Shown in pieces: positions 60,065 through 64,000 of a DNA stretch of 64,000 nucleotides. The notes under the pieces are model-generated. The model made no database searches and was not told where the DNA came from. It saw nothing but the letters and a program-made list of their open reading frames with translations. Position 1 is the stretch's first letter; each line of letters starts with the position of its first letter. Both the position numbers and the translations under genes were made by a program. Source of the DNA: Pseudobutyrivibrio sp. ACV-2 (GTDB lineage: Bacteria > Bacillota > Clostridia > Lachnospirales > Lachnospiraceae); NCBI RefSeq assembly GCF_900107545.1, contig NZ_FNQZ01000006.1, positions 62,001 through 126,000 on the forward strand. Direction: 5' to 3'.

Positions 60065-62062
60065 ATGTCATCAACATTTTTTGGTTTAACAATCGCAGCT
60101 TCAGGTCTTAACACATCTCAGGCTCAGATTAATACCACGGCTAACAATATTTCAAATGTAAATACTGACGGGTACAGCAGGCAGACTGTAAATACCGTGT
60201 CTTCATCTGCTCTGAGAGCTTATGCAAGCTGGGGTACCACAGGTACTGGTGTTGAGGCTGTTTCTGTAACACAGCGTAGAGACCTTTATTATGATGAGAA
60301 ATACTGGAACAACCAGGCATCGCTGGGATTTTACACCAAAAAGCAGTACTACATGAACCAGATAGAGGACTATTTCAACGAGAATAACAACAACACCGGC
60401 TTCACCACTGTGTACACAAAGATGTTCAATTCCATGAGTTCAATGCAGGGTAATCCTGGTGATGACACCATCAGAAAGCAGTTCGTTTCAGGCGCTAAGC
60501 AGCTGACAGAATATTTCAATCAGTTATCAACAAAGCTTGAGGAATTGCAGAACAATATCAACGATGAGATAAAGACCGCAGTGGATAGTATCAATTCAGT
60601 ATCTGAAAAGATAATGATTTTGAACAAGCAGATAAATACAATCGAACAGGGCGGTGGTCACGCCAATGAGCTGAGAGACCAAAGAGCACTTCTCATTGAT
60701 GAGCTTTCAGATATTGTTGATGTAAAAGTTACAGAGTCTGAGGTTAGAAATAATAATAATCCGGATATGAAAACCGGAGCCACCTACTACACTGTTTATA
60801 TCAACGGTCAGGTTTTGGTTGACACTTATGAACGCTATGAGCTGACAGTACAGTCCAGAGAAACTGAGCAGAAGCATAATCAGTGTGACATAGATGGCTT
60901 ATATGAAATCATATGGGCAAAGGATGGAAATAGATTTAATGCAACACCAAGCTCTGGTGGTGGAAGTCTCAAGGCCATGTTTGAGGTTAGAGATGGAAAC
61001 AACAATGAAAATATGCATGGTGTGGTAAGCGATGATTCTCCAACATCTATTACTATCTCAGGCCTGAGCATAACTGATTTAAATGAACTGAACATGCCAA
61101 CCAAGGGTTCCTTGGATGTAAACAATAAAGAATATACATATCACGATTTTTCATTTAAAACCGATGCGGACGGAGCAGTTACTGAGGTAACCTTTTATCT
61201 GGAGCAGACACTTTCCGTATCAGAGCAGGATGGCCTAAGGGGTAAAGCACTCCAGGTAGGTGATGATGTGGACTTTATGGGTATTCCATATTATCAAAAT
61301 CAGATGAATCTGTTTTTGAGAAACTTCTGTCAGGCTTTCAACAATGTAGAGATAGGCACAGAAGTATATGATGCAGATGGAAACCCAATTCTTTTAAAGG
61401 ATTTTGAGAAATATGTTGAGGGCCAAGTGTATAATGCAGCAGGCGTGGCTCTTACAGGTGAAGAATTTGAGAAAGCCCTTAAAAAAATGGGTTCCGATTT
61501 AAACGACAACAGAATAGGCGCATTTTTCATTGCACAGGATAAAATGGACCAGGCCAATGAACATCAGATGAGAGGCAATGTGAGCAATGCAACTTTCTAT
61601 AGCGCTCAGGATATAAATGACCCGGACAAAAAATATGAGTCATATTATCTTTTAACAGCGAAAAATGTAACAATAGCTAAAGAATCTGATAAAAATGCTG
61701 ATGTATTCGCAACAACTACACATGGAAATTACAGCTCAGGTGTGGATTCAGCAGAATTAGTTGTAAAGCTGCTGCCACTACAGACAAAGGAAAAACTGTT
61801 TAGAGGCGGAGGAGGAAACGCATTTTTACAGTGTATATATTCAGACGTAACTGTTGACACCCAGGAATGCAAGATTTTCACCAAAAACTTTGAAAACATA
61901 GGGACCTCTATCAAAGAGCAGAGAATGTCAATCTCTGGCGTAGATGAAGATGACGAGGCCCTTGACCTGATGAAATTCCAAAACGCTTACAATCTGGCAT
62001 CTAAGTGTATTTCGGTTTTCCAGGAAATATATGACAGATTGATTTTAAATACTGGAGTTTAA
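60065..62062 (+). CDS. flgK: Flagellar hook-associated protein FlgK, copy 2
   Basis: A 665-residue FlgK paralogue with its own N-terminal motif 'GLTIAASGLNTSQAQINTTANNISNVNTDGYSRQTVN' (closer to canonical FlgK than copy 1) and the C-terminus 'SISGVDEDDEALDLMKFQNAYNLASKCISVFQEIYDRLI'. The central region (about 250-560) differs fully from copy 1. AAAGGA precedes the ATG. Tandem FlgK genes are not the norm; this copy is more likely the classical HAP1, which is an inference from the N-terminus. Confidence 0.9.
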   Translation: MSSTFFGLTIAASGLNTSQAQINTTANNISNVNTDGYSRQTVNTVSSSALRAYASWGTTGTGVEAVSVTQRRDLYYDEKYWNNQASLGFYTKKQYYMNQIEDYFNENNNNTGFTTVYTKMFNSMSSMQGNPGDDTIRKQFVSGAKQLTEYFNQLSTKLEELQNNINDEIKTAVDSINSVSEKIMILNKQINTIEQGGGHANELRDQRALLIDELSDIVDVKVTESEVRNNNNPDMKTGATYYTVYINGQVLVDTYERYELTVQSRETEQKHNQCDIDGLYEIIWAKDGNRFNATPSSGGGSLKAMFEVRDGNNNENMHGVVSDDSPTSITISGLSITDLNELNMPTKGSLDVNNKEYTYHDFSFKTDADGAVTEVTFYLEQTLSVSEQDGLRGKALQVGDDVDFMGIPYYQNQMNLFLRNFCQAFNNVEIGTEVYDADGNPILLKDFEKYVEGQVYNAAGVALTGEEFEKALKKMGSDLNDNRIGAFFIAQDKMDQANEHQMRGNVSNATFYSAQDINDPDKKYESYYLLTAKNVTIAKESDKNADVFATTTHGNYSSGVDSAELVVKLLPLQTKEKLFRGGGGNAFLQCIYSDVTVDTQECKIFTKNFENIGTSIKEQRMSISGVDEDDEALDLMKFQNAYNLASKCISVFQEIYDRLILNTGV

Positions 62063-62115
62063 TCTATAGCCTTCCCCTTGCGGTGGATGAGGTGTCATAT
62101 TAGAGAGGTATTACT

Positions 62116-63705
62116 ATGAGAGTCACAAACAAAATGATAATGAACAACGCATCTTCAAACATCAACAGCGCAAAGGAGTGCGTCAATACCAGAAACAAAC
62201 AGATGACCAGTCAGAAAAAAATCGATCGTCCATCTGATGATCCTGTAATTGCTGTGCGTTCTCTTAGATTGTCTACGACTCTCTCTCAGGTTACGCAATA
62301 TCACCAGAAGAACATCCCTGATGCTACAAGCTGGATTGAGGTTACAGAAACATCCCTTATCAACATCAGAGCGCTTTTTGACGATTGCAAAGGTCTGGCA
62401 AACAAGGGTACCAACGACACCTATAATAAAGAAGACAGAAATACCATGATTACTCAGATGGAAGCTTTGCAGAAGCAGCTTTTTGAAGAGGGCAATGCTG
62501 ACTATGCTAATCGTACTGTTTTTACAGGCTACAGGACAAATAGCACTCTTACATTTACAGAGGATGCAAAAGAGACTACATATAGTATTTCACAGCGCCT
62601 ATCCATTGAAAAAGACATGGAAGAGCATAGATACTACGATGGCGTTCAGGCAATTCCTACCACTGAAGAGGGGATTTTAGCACCTACAAAAACCCCTGGC
62701 ACCGCAGATTACAGGGAAGTTGACTATATTGAGCAGACTACATATTACAGATTGCGCCTGAATTATGACAAAGTAGATTTTGATGCTATAAATGACAATC
62801 TTAAGATTATAGGTTCTGATTATCAGGAGATAGGATACGAAGCAGTAGTATTTGATAATGAGTCTGTGTGGAGTGATTATTCGGCTGATAAAGAAAAGGG
62901 AACAAAGACTGTTCCTGATGACAAAATTTATATTATAAAAGAGACTGGAGACATCATATTAGGTAAAAATGTGGCTGCTAATCTTAAAGAAAAACAGGCA
63001 GTCATAGATATAAATTACAAAAAAACAGGCTTCAATCAGGGGGAAATCCGTCCTGAATTCTATTACAACTGCACCAAGACTGCAGACCCAAAGGAAAAGG
63101 TTCCTGTAACATATACCAAGTATACTTTTGACGGAACTACAAATAACTATGTTATGAACCGCAATTTTTTTGATATTGAATATACAGTAGCTGCAAATCA
63201 GACAATGAATATCAACACCGAAGCTTGTGATGCCTTCACAAATGATATTCAGCGTGACCTTACAGAGCTTATAGATGCAGTAAAAAAGCAGATTGCAGCC
63301 CATGATAAATATGACCAACTCAAAAAGATGAAGGGTGAAACCCAGTATCAGTCAGAAGCTGTTCAGGAGCAGTTAGGTATTTGGATGGATGCCTTAAAGA
63401 AGGAAAGTGACTACTTTGATGACAATATTCAAAAACTTTTCTCTACAGAAATAGGCAAAATTGACAAATATTATGCTACAATAAGTTTATCTATTACTGA
63501 TTTGGGTTGTAAGAAGGATTCTCTTGATCTTACTGGTAATAGAGTGGGGGACCAGAGAGAGACAGTACAGAGTTTACAATCACAGAATGATGACCTAGAT
63601 TTATCCCAAATCATCATTGACTATACAGCCGCTTACACCGCATATCAGGCATCGCTTACAGCCGCTGGAAAGCTGGGCGATTCGACATTACTTAATTACC
63701 TATAA
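62116..63705 (+). CDS. flgL: Flagellar hook-associated protein FlgL, long form
   Basis: A 529-residue flagellin-like FlgL. The N-terminus 'RVTNKMIMNNASSNINSAKECVNTRNKQMTSQKKIDRPSDDPVIAVRSLRLSTTLSQV' is typical, and the C-terminus 'RVGDQRETVQSLQSQNDDLDLSQIIIDYTAAYTAYQASLTAAGKL' closes the coiled core. It is some 200 residues longer than usual, with an inserted middle domain (about 160-400) that should be surface exposed. It follows flgK copy 2 after a gap of 53 bases and precedes fliW. Confidence 0.9.
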   Translation: MRVTNKMIMNNASSNINSAKECVNTRNKQMTSQKKIDRPSDDPVIAVRSLRLSTTLSQVTQYHQKNIPDATSWIEVTETSLINIRALFDDCKGLANKGTNDTYNKEDRNTMITQMEALQKQLFEEGNADYANRTVFTGYRTNSTLTFTEDAKETTYSISQRLSIEKDMEEHRYYDGVQAIPTTEEGILAPTKTPGTADYREVDYIEQTTYYRLRLNYDKVDFDAINDNLKIIGSDYQEIGYEAVVFDNESVWSDYSADKEKGTKTVPDDKIYIIKETGDIILGKNVAANLKEKQAVIDINYKKTGFNQGEIRPEFYYNCTKTADPKEKVPVTYTKYTFDGTTNNYVMNRNFFDIEYTVAANQTMNINTEACDAFTNDIQRDLTELIDAVKKQIAAHDKYDQLKKMKGETQYQSEAVQEQLGIWMDALKKESDYFDDNIQKLFSTEIGKIDKYYATISLSITDLGCKKDSLDLTGNRVGDQRETVQSLQSQNDDLDLSQIIIDYTAAYTAYQASLTAAGKLGDSTLLNYL

Positions 63706-63728
63706 TAACGCACAAAGGAGAAGGGATA

Positions 63729-64000
63729 ATGCAGGTAAAAACTAGACTGTTCGGTGAAATTGAAATTTCAGATGAAAAAGTCATCAATCTCATTCATGGG
63801 CTTATCGGTTTTCCAGACATGAAGAGATACACCCTTATTTTTGATGAGGAAAAAAGGAACAAAGGTAATATCATGTGGCTACAATCATTAGATGAGACAG
63901 ATTTTGCAATGCCGGTTATGCTTCCACACGTAGTAAAACCAGATTACGCACCAAGCTTTAATACAGATGCGTTGGCGCAGCTGGGGGAGCTTAACAACAA
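63729..64000 (+). CDS. fliW: Flagellar assembly factor FliW (3' partial)
   Basis: The first 90 residues, beginning 'MQVKTRLFGEIEISDEKVINLIHGLIGFPDMKRYTLI', match FliW, which binds flagellin and releases CsrA so that flagellin is translated. The ATG follows AAAGGAGAAGGG, and the gene runs off the window end. In Firmicutes fliW is normally followed by csrA and flagellin, expected just outside the window. Confidence 0.92.
   Translation, partial: MQVKTRLFGEIEISDEKVINLIHGLIGFPDMKRYTLIFDEEKRNKGNIMWLQSLDETDFAMPVMLPHVVKPDYAPSFNTDALAQLGELNN

Overview
The window looks like a chromosome segment from a motile, anaerobic Lachnospiraceae bacterium of the Butyrivibrio/Pseudobutyrivibrio type. The evidence is an AT-rich composition, strong GGAGG ribosome sites, a Tad pilus locus with the small Flp pilin and DUF5702 proteins typical of that family, a birA-coaX-dusB-greA-lysS neighbourhood, a meso-DAP murE next to dapF and dapA, and a sigma-28 controlled flagellar late operon. 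The assignment is inferred from gene content; no rRNA or tRNA gene was found.

Layout. 1-5.7 kb: the distal part of a Tad (type IVb pilus) operon, ending with an FHA protein. 5.8-9.2 kb: secA and a methyltransferase. 9.2-15.1 kb: a HicAB toxin-antitoxin pair, queT behind a leader-ORF/terminator, an ECF sigma factor with two zf-HC2 anti-sigma proteins and a duplicated-domain membrane protein, then an AAA ATPase module bounded by a 46-bp direct repeat that copies the 3' end of the neighbouring araC. 15.2-31.2 kb: core housekeeping genes (dapF-murE-dapA-rhomboid, HIT, murG, a SleB-like hydrolase, argF-birA-coaX-dusB, greA, a MATE pump, and lysS with a C-terminal tRNA-binding domain).

31.2-47.3 kb is accessory: a Phd/ParE toxin-antitoxin pair, a TetR-controlled FtsX-type ABC exporter, a second TetR, a GH43 enzyme, a Fic protein behind a regular four-half-site operator array, a gene graveyard (ABC, COG1373 and XRE fragments), an AbiL/RloAB-like predicted phage-defence pair, a Phd/PIN pair, a GH25 lysozyme lipoprotein and an unknown lipoprotein.

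47.5-56.9 kb: a compact natural-product locus. A 1977-residue NRPS (A-T-C-A-T-reductase) lacks the usual amino-group-binding Asp in its first A domain. It is followed by a MATE exporter fused to a GHKL ATPase domain and a YjeM-type amino-acid transporter.

56.9-64 kb: flagellar hook-associated genes (flgM, flgN, two tandem flgK paralogues, a long flgL, start of fliW). Two sigma-28 promoters lie upstream, the first firing into a non-coding stretch that can fold into a multibranched RNA.

The least explained parts are the NRPS plus MATE-GHKL pair, the sigma-28 structured RNA, the ATPase module with its 46-bp repeat, and the queT leader.
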